Source of the DNA: Lachnospiraceae bacterium
GTDB taxonomy: Bacteria > Bacillota > Clostridia > Lachnospirales > Lachnospiraceae
Reading direction: 5' to 3'
DNA length: 36,652 nucleotides
NCBI GenBank assembly: GCA_017551665.1
Contig: JAFZLB010000047.1
Span: forward strand, 1 to 36,652
The position numbers and the translations under genes are program-made. Below, piece after piece: positions 8,701 through 15,418 of the stretch. Below the pieces are notes generated by a model. That model ran no database searches. It had not been told where the DNA came from and saw only the letters and a list, made by a program, of their open reading frames with translations. How positions within the stretch are numbered: the stretch's first letter is position 1; every line of letters starts with the position of its first letter.

Positions 8701-9279
8701 CACCAGCGCCTGGTTGACCTGCCGCTGCTGCGGGATGCCATGATCCTGTAACTCAAAGAAAAAGTTGTCATGGCCGAAGCAGTCGATGTAACGCTGTGCG
8801 GCGGCGCGTGCTTCGTCCATGTCACCGCCCATGATGGCGTGGGGAATCTCTCCCGCAAGACAGGCGGAGAGACAGATCAGCCCCTCGTGGTACTGGCGGA
8901 GAATTTCCATATCGACGCGGGGCTTGTAGTAATAGCCTTCCGTGTAACCGCGGCTGACGATGTGTGTGAGATTCTCATAACCCTTGTTGTTTTCCGCAAG
9001 GAGCACGAGATGATAATACCTGCGCTCGTCCGCGCCGGCGGGCGACATCTTTTTGAAGCGGGAATCCGGCGCGACATAGACCTCCGAGCCGAGGACGGGA
9101 TGAATGCCGTTCGCCTTCGCTTCTTTGTAAAAATCCACGACGCCGAACATGACGCCGTGATCGGTGATGGCGCCGGCCGTCTGCCCGAGCGCCTTCAGCT
9201 GCCGGACATATTCTTTGATTTTGTTGGAACCGTCCAGGAGACTGTACTCCGTGTGACAGTGAAGGTGTGCGAATGCCAT
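5782..9279 (-). CDS. dnaE: DNA polymerase III subunit alpha
   Basis: This is the C-family replicative polymerase, 1165 aa. In order it has a PHP domain (HLHCHTEYS at 5-13, ITDHGVMFG near 38), the palm with GPGRGSGVGS (357-366) and catalytic Asp in PDIDIDFED (398-406), and the third Asp in KMDFLGLRTL (D552). These match D401, D403 and D555 of the E. coli enzyme. Finger, helix-hairpin-helix and OB-fold regions follow (OB near 1000-1080). The length and domain order are those of DnaE rather than PolC, which has an inserted exonuclease and which Firmicutes usually carry elsewhere. The start has GGAAAGG 8 nt upstream. Confidence 0.98.
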   Translation of the reverse strand: MAFAHLHCHTEYSLLDGSNKIKEYVRQLKALGQTAGAITDHGVMFGVVDFYKEAKANGIHPVLGSEVYVAPDSRFKKMSPAGADERRYYHLVLLAENNKGYENLTHIVSRGYTEGYYYKPRVDMEILRQYHEGLICLSACLAGEIPHAIMGGDMDEARAAAQRYIDCFGHDNFFFELQDHGIPQQRQVNQALVQLSAEFDIPLVATNDCHYTYAEDYEAHDHLLCIQTGKKVTDTDRMRYEGGQFYVKSEAEMRALFPYAPEAIENTQKVAERCKVEIEFGNTKLPHFDVPEGYDSPSWLRKLCEDGLKERYPDDDGTARKRMEYELSVIEQMGYVDYFLIVSDYVRWAIAQGIAVGPGRGSGVGSIVTYCIHITNVDPLKYDLLFERLLNPERVSMPDIDIDFEDNRRQEVIDYVTKKYGADHVVQIITFGTLQAKGVIRDVARVMDLPYSFGDEISKMIPNELKITLDRALQMNPELRTRYEEDEVVHKLIDMSKRLEGLPRHSSTHAAGVVICSQPAEDLVPLAKGTDEAVVTQFPAPTLESLGLLKMDFLGLRTLTVVKDAAADANRLQGLAPGDEGFVDPDAIDLNDPETLKMIGTGKTDGVFQLESDGMQSFMKELKPDSFEDIIAGIALYRPGPMAFIPQYVKGKYHPEQVTYLTPELEPILKPTYGCIVYQEQVMQIVQQLGGYSMGRADEVRRAMSKKKHDIMEKERTAFIYGDANAGVPGCIARGIPEEKASAVYDSMMDFANYGFNKSHSASYAILSLQTAWLKCHYPVEFEAALLSSVIDMPGKLVHYLADATAMGIDILPPDVNESGSGFTVVQNADGEKVIRYALTAIKGVGYPVVRAIAEEREAHGDFRDIDDFLTRMSDAHKEVCNKRNIECLIKAGALDSFEGTRKQLLYVYAQILEQLQDRKSGVAGQMSFFDFAPAETKEQFKIQLPEVGEFENDVLLAYEKEVLGVYLSGHPLEEDRALLGKHTTATALDFMIDEETGQPGVSDGKRVILGGMIAANRTKYTRNDKIMSFLQLEDMTGIVEVIVFPKTYDEYAAYLSEDAKVLIEGRVSLEEEKDAKLIAEKITPFANIPKTLWLRTEHLASWKEKEQALYEIIRAHPGTDRVTIVLADTKQMKKLSAQDSINSADETALDALRRLFGEENVKTG

Positions 9280-9329
9280 GCGGGCTTCCTTTCCGTGTAA
9301 CTATATTAGCATATTTTTCGCAGTTTATC

Positions 9330-9358
9330 TTGCAGGAAATAGTGAATTCTAATAAAAT
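9330..9358 (+). promoter_or_regulatory. Sigma-A promoter within a conserved ~50-bp element, copy 1
   Basis: TTGCAG (9330-9335), a 17-bp spacer and TAAAAT (9353-9358) form a good vegetative promoter pointing to the 55-codon gene at 9394. The surrounding 9310-9359 is nearly identical to 23054-23104 upstream of pfkA (five substitutions and one indel), including the AT-rich upstream part. Confidence 0.7.
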
Positions 9359-9393
9359 AGTATGTAAGTACATAACAGACGGAGGTTGCTGCT

Positions 9394-9561
9394 ATGGGAA
9401 CGACGATGGAGGGCGAACAGATGACAATGCAGGAGATGACAAGATTCATTTTGGGCTTGAGAAATGCCGGTTGGAGCGAAGAGAAAATCAATGATTTCAT
9501 TGTGTTCATTGAATCCGGAGATGAGAAGTACAAGCCTAAGAAAGAAGAAGAAAAAGAGTAA
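9394..9561 (+). CDS. Small hypothetical protein, 55 aa
   Basis: A 55-codon gene starts at ATG 9394, with GGAGG 8 nt upstream and a sigma-A promoter at 9330-9358, and ends with TAA at 9559-9561. The product has an N-terminal Met/Gln-rich part, a helical core (residues about 14-40, with RFILGLRNAGWSEEKINDF) and a highly charged Lys/Glu tail (47-55). No signal or membrane segment is seen and I do not recognise the family. Its 3' end overlaps, in another frame, the start of the glycosyltransferase gene, so its translation probably feeds that gene. The perfect initiation signals make it a real gene despite its size. Confidence 0.75.
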   Translation: MGTTMEGEQMTMQEMTRFILGLRNAGWSEEKINDFIVFIESGDEKYKPKKEEEKE

Positions 9562-11359
9562 GCTTGGGCTTGTCATTCCGTATCTTCTGATTTACGGCGT
9601 ATGTTCCGCGCTTTTTTTGACACGCTTTCCTTTTATCCATTCGGATGAAAGCTGGCTTGCGGGGCTGTCGCGGGATATGTCCGCGGCGGACAGCTATGGT
9701 GTCACGGAGAGCTTTTTCAATGCCAAACCCCGCTATCCCCACGCCATAAAAATAATTTATCACGCGTTCCAGCGGATGTTTATTGCCTTTTTCGGTTACT
9801 CGCCTTTTGCGGTGCGGCTGCTGTCTCTTTGCGCTGCGCTGATGTTCCTCTATCTGTTCTATTTGCTCGCAAAGCGTTTTGGCGGAAGCGAAAAGCCCGC
9901 CTTTGCGCTGACGGTGTTGCTCAGCCTTTCGCCCTGGATGATTTACATCTCACATTTTGCCAGGCAGGAGAGCTGGCTGCTTGTGCTGATGGCGGAGATG
10001 CTGCTGGTGCTGACCTCCGGAGGGGTTTCGACAAGCGCGGCAGCCACCGCCGCTGTTATCACCGGCGTCGCCATCGGTTTCCACCCAAATGCCTTTCTGC
10101 TCGCCACGGTGGCCGGGGCTGTGTTGTGTGTACAGTTTGTGCAGGCACGCCGCGGGGCTTCGACAGGCTCAGCCGCCGCAGGGGCAGGCGCATCCGGCAC
10201 ATGGCAGTTGCTGCGGCCTGCGCTTGTGTACATCGGTATCACCGCCGCCTTTGCCGCGCTCTTTGTCGGCATCAGCTACGGCTTCGGCGCGGATTTTCTT
10301 TCAAACTATTTTGCCTACGGCGCGGCGGACTTCGGTCTGGATGCCGCGCCCGCCGAGCGTCTGACGGAGTTCATCGGTTTCTTTGCAAGGCTCTGGCGCG
10401 GGGAGAGCGGCACCTACTATCTTCCGGAAACACGCCTGTTTCTGCTTGCCGCGGCGCTCACGATCCCTGCGGGCGTCATCACCGCCGTACGCAAAAAAGA
10501 CGGGGGATGTGCGCAGTTGCTTGCGGGGCTCTTGGGACTGTTGATCGGGATTTACATCATCGGGCGATTTAACCAGATGAGTCTGGTTTTCTTCTTCCCC
10601 TTTGTGTATCTGCTCTGGGGGAGGATGCTGTCGCTTGCGACGGTATCTGACGGGGCGCCGGTCCCTTCGACAGGCGCAGAGACCGTGCGTGCTTCGACAG
10701 CTGCGGGGGGCTTTGTCAGCGCGGGCATGACGCTTGCGCTTGTTGTGGCGCTTGGGATGAGTGTCTGGCAGATTCGTCCCTGGCTGCTGCCCCCGGAAAG
10801 CGCGGCGGGGCAGGCGGCGGAAACCTCGGGGCAGGCAGCGGAAAGCGCTGCGGGGCAGGCGGCGGAGAGCGGCAGTTATGAGGAGTTTCTGGAGAAGCTT
10901 GCCGCGTTTGTGCCGAAGGACGCGAAGACGCTCGGGAATCTGAACACCGGCTTTTACTTTGATCAGGGGAAGCTGCTGGACTACAGAAATTTGCCTTATG
11001 TGATGGAGGCGGCAAAGAACGCGACACCTTCGACAGGGGCGGAGACCGCGGCTCCTTCGACAGACACGGAAACCGGCGAAGCCGCACCGGACGGTGTATC
11101 CGCCATTGCCGCTTATGTCGAAGAAAACGGCATCGAATACATTCTTTACACCGCGGAGCTGGACTACCTTCTTTCACACCGGCCCTATTACAATGTCATC
11201 TACGGCAACATCATGTTCGCCGAGGCGCTGAAAGCATTTTGCGAAACCCGTTGCGAAACCGTCGGCAGCTTCACCGACTTACGTTACGGTGCCCGCGTCA
11301 TCGCGCTCACGGGAGACGAAACATACAGCACTGTCACCGTGTACCGGGTGGCGGAATAA
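9521..11359 (+). CDS. Polytopic membrane glycosyltransferase (GT39/ArnT-like)
   Basis: The product is about 612 aa. It has a basic N-terminus (KKKKKSK), about ten or more membrane segments to roughly residue 420, and then a soluble domain. The first outside loop carries HSDESWLAGLSRDM, matching the acidic DE motif of lipid-linked-sugar transferases (PMT, ArnT and related GT-C enzymes). It probably moves a sugar from a polyprenyl carrier to a cell-surface acceptor, which cannot be identified. The start is uncertain: ATG 9521 has no spaced ribosome site, while ATG 9491 and ATG 9464 lie further inside the upstream small gene; initiation may be coupled to that gene. The coding sequence carries six CTTCGACAGG-like inserts and a GQAAE tandem repeat in linker regions. 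Confidence 0.8.
   Translation: MRSTSLRKKKKKSKLGLVIPYLLIYGVCSALFLTRFPFIHSDESWLAGLSRDMSAADSYGVTESFFNAKPRYPHAIKIIYHAFQRMFIAFFGYSPFAVRLLSLCAALMFLYLFYLLAKRFGGSEKPAFALTVLLSLSPWMIYISHFARQESWLLVLMAEMLLVLTSGGVSTSAAATAAVITGVAIGFHPNAFLLATVAGAVLCVQFVQARRGASTGSAAAGAGASGTWQLLRPALVYIGITAAFAALFVGISYGFGADFLSNYFAYGAADFGLDAAPAERLTEFIGFFARLWRGESGTYYLPETRLFLLAAALTIPAGVITAVRKKDGGCAQLLAGLLGLLIGIYIIGRFNQMSLVFFFPFVYLLWGRMLSLATVSDGAPVPSTGAETVRASTAAGGFVSAGMTLALVVALGMSVWQIRPWLLPPESAAGQAAETSGQAAESAAGQAAESGSYEEFLEKLAAFVPKDAKTLGNLNTGFYFDQGKLLDYRNLPYVMEAAKNATPSTGAETAAPSTDTETGEAAPDGVSAIAAYVEENGIEYILYTAELDYLLSHRPYYNVIYGNIMFAEALKAFCETRCETVGSFTDLRYGARVIALTGDETYSTVTVYRVAE
10022..11074 (+). repeat. Cluster of CTTCGACAGG-type dispersed repeats inside the glycosyltransferase gene
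   Basis: Copies or degenerate copies occur at about 10022-10045, 10154-10174, 10664-10684, 10691-10706, 11026-11047 and 11053-11074. Here they are usually read as STG or ST followed by small residues. The copy at 10154-10174 is identical over 21 bp to one at 24448-24468 in the RNA methyltransferase gene, where it is read in another frame. All copies lie in stretches that look like loops or linkers. Confidence 0.75.
10799..10872 (+). repeat. In-frame tandem repeat encoding GQAAE(T/S) three times
   Basis: Three imperfect 21-24-bp units encode AAGQAAET, SGQAAES and AAGQAAES at about residues 427-450, just after the last membrane segment of the glycosyltransferase and before its soluble domain. 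It probably forms a flexible, length-variable linker. Confidence 0.75.
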
Positions 11360-11372
11360 CGCCTCTCCTTAT

Positions 11373-11401
11373 TTGCTTTTTACGGCGATTTTTGGTAGTA
11401 T
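11373..11401 (+). promoter_or_regulatory. Promoter of the TauABC-like/YeeE operon
   Basis: TTGCTT (11373-11378), a 17-bp spacer and TAGTAT (11396-11401), with TGG directly before the -10, make a sound sigma-A promoter. Transcription would begin near 11408, giving a ~30-nt leader. No riboswitch fits in that space. Confidence 0.6.
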
Positions 11402-11437
11402 TTTAGTGATGTTTTGCCACAGGGGAGGTTGTTTCAG

Positions 11438-12220
11438 TTGTCCGAAAAACGGGAACGGTTTATACGGATCTGTATCACGGCAGCGACAATACTCTGCGTC
11501 TTTGTGTTATGGTTTCTCGCGACATCATTGGGATGGGTGAACACACGGCTCGTGCCGTCGCCCGGTGCCGTATGGAACGCCTTCATCGAAATTCTCACCG
11601 GCGGTTATAAAAACAACACCCTGCTCGCGCATCTCGGCGCCAGCCTCGGCAGACTGCTGATTGCTTTCTGCGGCGCGACGCTGCTCGGTGTGCCGCTGGG
11701 GATGCTCTCCGGCTTTCACCCCCGCCTCGGCGCGGTCTTTGAGCCGCTGGTGGAGTTTTTCCGTCCCCTGCCGCCGCTGGCGTACTATGTGCTGCTGGTG
11801 CTGTGGCTGGGACTTGGCAACGAATCCAAGATCGTGCTGCTGCTCTTTGCCTGTCTGCCGCCGATCTTTGTCGCCTGTGCGGCGGCCACCAAGCGCGTGC
11901 CCGCGGATTACAAGAACAGCGCGCGCGCACTCGGCGCGTCGCAGCGTCAGCTGTTCCTGCACATCGTCTTTTTTTACTGTCTGCCCGATACGCTGACCGG
12001 CATGCGCACCGCCTTCGGCGTCGGCTATACGACACTGGTCTCCGCGGAAATGGTGGCGGCGCTTTCCGGCATCGGCTGGATGGTGCTGGACGCGCAGCGC
12101 AACATGCGCAATGACGTGATTTTCGTGGGGATTTTCATCATGGGGCTGACCGGCATCCTCATTGATTTTCTGCTGCGACGGGTGGAAAAGAGGCTGGTGC
12201 CCTGGGCCGGGAAGGCATGA
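11438..12220 (+). CDS. tauC: ABC transporter permease, taurine/sulfonate type
   Basis: This 260-aa inner-membrane permease has about six membrane segments and the BPD_transp_1 fold. The EAA-type cytoplasmic loop is in AAATKRVPADYKNSARALGAS, where it contacts the ATPase. Family and neighbours point to the nitrate/sulfonate/taurine importers (SsuC/TauC). The start is taken as TTG 11438 because AGGGGAGG (11421-11428) lies 9 nt upstream; the first in-frame ATG (11414) precedes that site. It is the first gene of a five-gene plus-strand unit with gaps of 11-22 bp. The symbol reflects the TauA-like partner; the actual substrate is unproven. Confidence 0.85.
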   Translation: MSEKRERFIRICITAATILCVFVLWFLATSLGWVNTRLVPSPGAVWNAFIEILTGGYKNNTLLAHLGASLGRLLIAFCGATLLGVPLGMLSGFHPRLGAVFEPLVEFFRPLPPLAYYVLLVLWLGLGNESKIVLLLFACLPPIFVACAAATKRVPADYKNSARALGASQRQLFLHIVFFYCLPDTLTGMRTAFGVGYTTLVSAEMVAALSGIGWMVLDAQRNMRNDVIFVGIFIMGLTGILIDFLLRRVEKRLVPWAGKA

Positions 12221-12234
12221 AAGGAGTTTTTGGT

Positions 12235-13281
12235 ATGAAAAAAGGATTTCGCTTCGCCGCGCTGCTGCTGGCGTGCGCACTGCTGACGGCCTGCGCTTCT
12301 TCCGGAAACGGCGGGGGCGGTGCCGCGACAAACGGCGGCGAGGGCGCGAAACCGAAGCAGGTCAACATCGGCACGCAGCAGCTTCCCAATGACGAGATGA
12401 TTGCCATTGTGAAGGGCTATTTCGAGGAAGAAATGGGCGTGCCCGTGAATGTGATGAGCTTTGAGGCCGGCGACATCCGCAATGCCATGATGGCCGGAGA
12501 AATCGACTTCGCGATGCTGGGTTCCTCCTCCGCCATCCTCGGGCGGGCAAACGGCATGGACGTTTCCCTGATCTGGATCCATGAGGTGATCGGCGTCTCG
12601 GAACAGCTTGTGGCCTACGAGGCGACGGAGATCAATTCGATGGATGATCTGCGCGGGAAGAAAGTCGCCGCGGCCTTTACCTCCACCGCGCATTATTCTC
12701 TGCTGAACGCACTGAAGCTTTACGGCATTGACGAAAAGGAGATCACGCTCCTTGACATGCAGCAACCGGACATCATCGCCGCCTGGGAGCGGGGAGATTT
12801 GGACGCCGCGTACGTCTGGGAACCCGGTGTTTCCGCGCTGCTGCAGAAGGGACGCACGATCGTGACCAGCGAGGAGCTGGCCTCCGAAGGCGTGCTGACC
12901 ACCAATGTCGAAATGGTACGCAACGAGTTTGCCGCGCAGTATCCGGACATGGTCACTGCCTACATCCGTGCGGTCAACCGCGCGGGAGCGGAGTTCCGCG
13001 AAGACCCGGAGGCCTGTGCCGCACTGCTCGGAGAATACATGCACATTTCCGCGGAAGAGGCGCTGATGCAGATGCGCGGCTCCATCTGGCTGTCCGCGGA
13101 GGATCAGATTCTGCCCGCCTATCTCGGCACGACGGAACAAATCGGGGATTACGCGGAATCCGTGATCGATACGGCGGAGTTTTTGTATGAGCAGCAGAGC
13201 CTGAAGCAAAAACCGGATCACGACTACATGCGCGCCTTCATTGACCCGCAGTTTGTCGAGGCCCTTTTGAAAGAAGAATAG
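12235..13281 (+). CDS. tauA: TauA-like substrate-binding lipoprotein
   Basis: This 348-aa lipoprotein has a signal peptide ending in lipobox LTAC with lipid-bearing C20, then a Gly-rich tether. The binding domain carries long stretches typical of TauA, including STAHYSLLNALKLYGI and IIAAWERGDLDAAYVWEPGV, which is why taurine or a similar sulfonate is the best guess. The ATG at 12235, with AAAGGAG about 8 nt upstream, is preferred over ATG 12217, which overlaps the permease stop. No taurine dioxygenase (TauD) is encoded nearby, as expected for an anaerobe, so the sulfur must be released by another route. Confidence 0.87.
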   Translation: MKKGFRFAALLLACALLTACASSGNGGGGAATNGGEGAKPKQVNIGTQQLPNDEMIAIVKGYFEEEMGVPVNVMSFEAGDIRNAMMAGEIDFAMLGSSSAILGRANGMDVSLIWIHEVIGVSEQLVAYEATEINSMDDLRGKKVAAAFTSTAHYSLLNALKLYGIDEKEITLLDMQQPDIIAAWERGDLDAAYVWEPGVSALLQKGRTIVTSEELASEGVLTTNVEMVRNEFAAQYPDMVTAYIRAVNRAGAEFREDPEACAALLGEYMHISAEEALMQMRGSIWLSAEDQILPAYLGTTEQIGDYAESVIDTAEFLYEQQSLKQKPDHDYMRAFIDPQFVEALLKEE

Positions 13282-13292
13282 GAAAGCGACCC

Positions 13293-14075
13293 TTGGAAGA
13301 AACAGAGGCACTCTTACAATTTGACCGTGTTTCGGTGGTGTTCGGGAAGGCCGGCGGAAGCGAAGGCCTGCAGGCGCTGACCGACATCAGCATCAATGTT
13401 TCGGACGGTGAGTTTGTCTGTCTTCTGGGGCCTTCCGGCTGCGGCAAGTCAACGCTTCTGAATCTGGTCGCGGGATTTTTGTTCCCGACGGAAGGACGCG
13501 TGACGCTGAACGGCGAGGATGTGAAGCAGCCCGGTCCCGACCGCGGCATGGTCTTCCAGGAACCGACGCTGTATAACTGGCTGAACGTCTTTGACAACAT
13601 CGCCTTCGGTCTGCGGATGCGCGGCGTCGCGAAGGCGGAGATCAAAGAACGGGTGTCGCGTTTCATGGAACTGACGGGGCTGAAGGGCTTTGAACAGTAT
13701 CCGCCCTATGAGCTTTCCGGCGGTATGAAGCAGCGCGTGGCGCTTTCCCGCGTGCTTGTCTCCGACCCGAAGGTGCTGCTGATGGATGAGCCCTTTTCCG
13801 CGCTGGACCCTGCGACGAGACAGGAGATGCAAAATCTCCTGGAAGCCTTGCAGAACAGAAGGAAATGCACCATCCTTCTGGTGACACATGACATTAACGA
13901 AGCCCTGTATCTGGCGGACCGGATTCTTGTCTTTTCCGCCAGACCCGGACATATCATCGATGAGATTGATCTGCGCGGCATTTCCTTTACGGACCGCCGC
14001 AGCGAAATCATAGAACGGCCGGACATGACGGCCTTGCATAAACGCATCATGGATGCCGTGACACAGCACGCGTAA
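13293..14075 (+). CDS. tauB: ABC transporter ATP-binding protein, taurine/sulfonate type
   Basis: This 260-aa ATPase energises the TauC/TauA-like importer. It has Walker A GPSGCGKST (46-54), the Q-loop in MVFQEPTLYNWL, signature LSGGMKQ (141-147), Walker B VLLMDEP (161-167) and the switch His in LLVTHD (H199). Its start is TTG 13293; the only ribosome site, AGGAAAG, overlaps the TAG stop of the binding-protein gene, so translation is probably coupled. Length and motifs are complete. Confidence 0.88.
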   Translation: MEETEALLQFDRVSVVFGKAGGSEGLQALTDISINVSDGEFVCLLGPSGCGKSTLLNLVAGFLFPTEGRVTLNGEDVKQPGPDRGMVFQEPTLYNWLNVFDNIAFGLRMRGVAKAEIKERVSRFMELTGLKGFEQYPPYELSGGMKQRVALSRVLVSDPKVLLMDEPFSALDPATRQEMQNLLEALQNRRKCTILLVTHDINEALYLADRILVFSARPGHIIDEIDLRGISFTDRRSEIIERPDMTALHKRIMDAVTQHA

Positions 14076-14097
14076 GCAGCGGTAAGGAGGGTTCTTT

Positions 14098-15396
14098 ATG
14101 GACAATCAAAGCTTCAAGTCAAACATCAACACAGGGCAGGCGGTTGCCGGCGTCGTTTTGTTCGCGGTGCTTGCGATCGGCGGCGCGCTCGTCTTAAAGC
14201 CGAACATCGCGCTCAGGCTTCTCATCGGCATCGGCTTCGGCTATGTGCTGTCCCGCGCCTTTTCCGGTTTTGCGGGCAGCGTCAACCGCGCCTGCCGGAC
14301 CGGCAGCACACAGCTGATGCGCACGCTGGCCTTTATGTTTTTCATCACCTCGATCATCGTGGCGGGCTTTGCCTACCGGGACGAGAACTTCGCGCAGCTG
14401 GATCTGTGGATCAACCCGGTGAACCTGGGGCTTTGCGTCGGCGCGGCGGTCTTTGGCTTCGGCATGGCAATTTCCTCCTGCTGCGCCTCTGGCGTCATGC
14501 AGGACGTGGCATGCGCTTCGCCGCGGGCGGTGCTGACGCTGATCTTCTTCGGCATCGGCGTCTTCGTGGGCTTCCCGCTGCAGTATTCGCAGGCATGGAT
14601 TGAAAAGAGCGTCATTTCCTCCGAACGCGGCGCGGGAAAGGGCGGCGGCTTCTTCTTCCCGGATCTGTTCAAGTGGGACGGCTTCAACGGCTTTCTCGGC
14701 GCGATTCTTCTGACAGGCGTGCTCTGCCTCGCGCTGTACAAGGCCTGCATGTGGTATGAGAAAAAGCAGAAGGAAAGCGGACGCTACACGGGCGTCGGGA
14801 CGGAAGCGTTGCAGGCATCCGCGTATGACTATGATATTTCCAAGGCCAAGTTTTTCTCCAGGGACACCTACTATCATTTCATTGTCAAGCCCTTCACTTT
14901 GAAAGAAGGCGCGATCGGGCTGACCGTTCTGTTCACGCTGCTGCTTGCGCTCTTCAAATCGGAATGGGGCGCGTCCACGCCTTACGGTCTCTGGGTGGCG
15001 AGAGTGCTGATCGCTTTCGGCGTCTCTCCGGAGAAGATCGCGATCTTCGCCAACACCACGATGGGTGGCGCCTTTGAGACACCCTTCTTAGAGCAGGCCG
15101 TCACAATGCAGGATATCGGCATCCTCTTCGGCGCGGTGATCTACATGCTGCTGGCGGGAAACTGGATTGCCACCGTGAAGGAATCGCTTTCCATCACCGG
15201 CAAGGAAGCGGTGATGTACTGCATCGGCGGCTTCACGATGGGCTTCGGCACGAGAATGGCACAGGGCTGCAACGCCGGCGCGCTGTATTCGCCCATCGCG
15301 GCCTTCTCGCTTTCCGGCTGGGTGTTCCTGCCCTTCATGGTGATCGGGGGCGTGCTCGGAAACAAAGTGTATAAGAAAACCGGTATCAGGGCTTAA
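14098..15396 (+). CDS. YeeE/YedE-family sulfur transporter (thiosulfate uptake-like)
   Basis: This 432-aa membrane protein has roughly nine to ten helices in two related halves. YeeE/YedE proteins such as TsuA conduct thiosulfate through a path lined with conserved Cys. Here the first half has C66 (NRACRTGS), the pair C128-C129 in GFGMAISSCCASG and C139; the second half has GFGTRMAQGCNAG with C391. YedE members are sometimes linked to selenium, but no selD or yedF is present and all neighbours are sulfur genes. AAGGAGGG lies 6-9 nt before the ATG. It sits 22 bp after tauB and 22 bp before the reductase gene. Confidence 0.88.
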   Translation: MDNQSFKSNINTGQAVAGVVLFAVLAIGGALVLKPNIALRLLIGIGFGYVLSRAFSGFAGSVNRACRTGSTQLMRTLAFMFFITSIIVAGFAYRDENFAQLDLWINPVNLGLCVGAAVFGFGMAISSCCASGVMQDVACASPRAVLTLIFFGIGVFVGFPLQYSQAWIEKSVISSERGAGKGGGFFFPDLFKWDGFNGFLGAILLTGVLCLALYKACMWYEKKQKESGRYTGVGTEALQASAYDYDISKAKFFSRDTYYHFIVKPFTLKEGAIGLTVLFTLLLALFKSEWGASTPYGLWVARVLIAFGVSPEKIAIFANTTMGGAFETPFLEQAVTMQDIGILFGAVIYMLLAGNWIATVKESLSITGKEAVMYCIGGFTMGFGTRMAQGCNAGALYSPIAAFSLSGWVFLPFMVIGGVLGNKVYKKTGIRA

Positions 15397-15418
15397 GACT
15401 TAAGAAAGGAGTCATATT

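Noticed and set aside
7753..8751. 332-codon plus-strand reading frame inside dnaE
   Set aside because: It lies opposite the catalytic region of dnaE, has no ribosome site, and has a His/Asp/Val-rich translation typical of antisense frames.
12025..13311. 428-codon minus-strand reading frame opposite the TauA-like gene
   Set aside because: It is antisense to a clear lipoprotein gene and parts of both neighbours, with low-complexity translation and no start signals.
14098..15396. Selenium transport role for the YeeE/YedE gene
   Set aside because: No selD, yedF or selenoprotein gene is nearby, while all neighbours handle sulfur.
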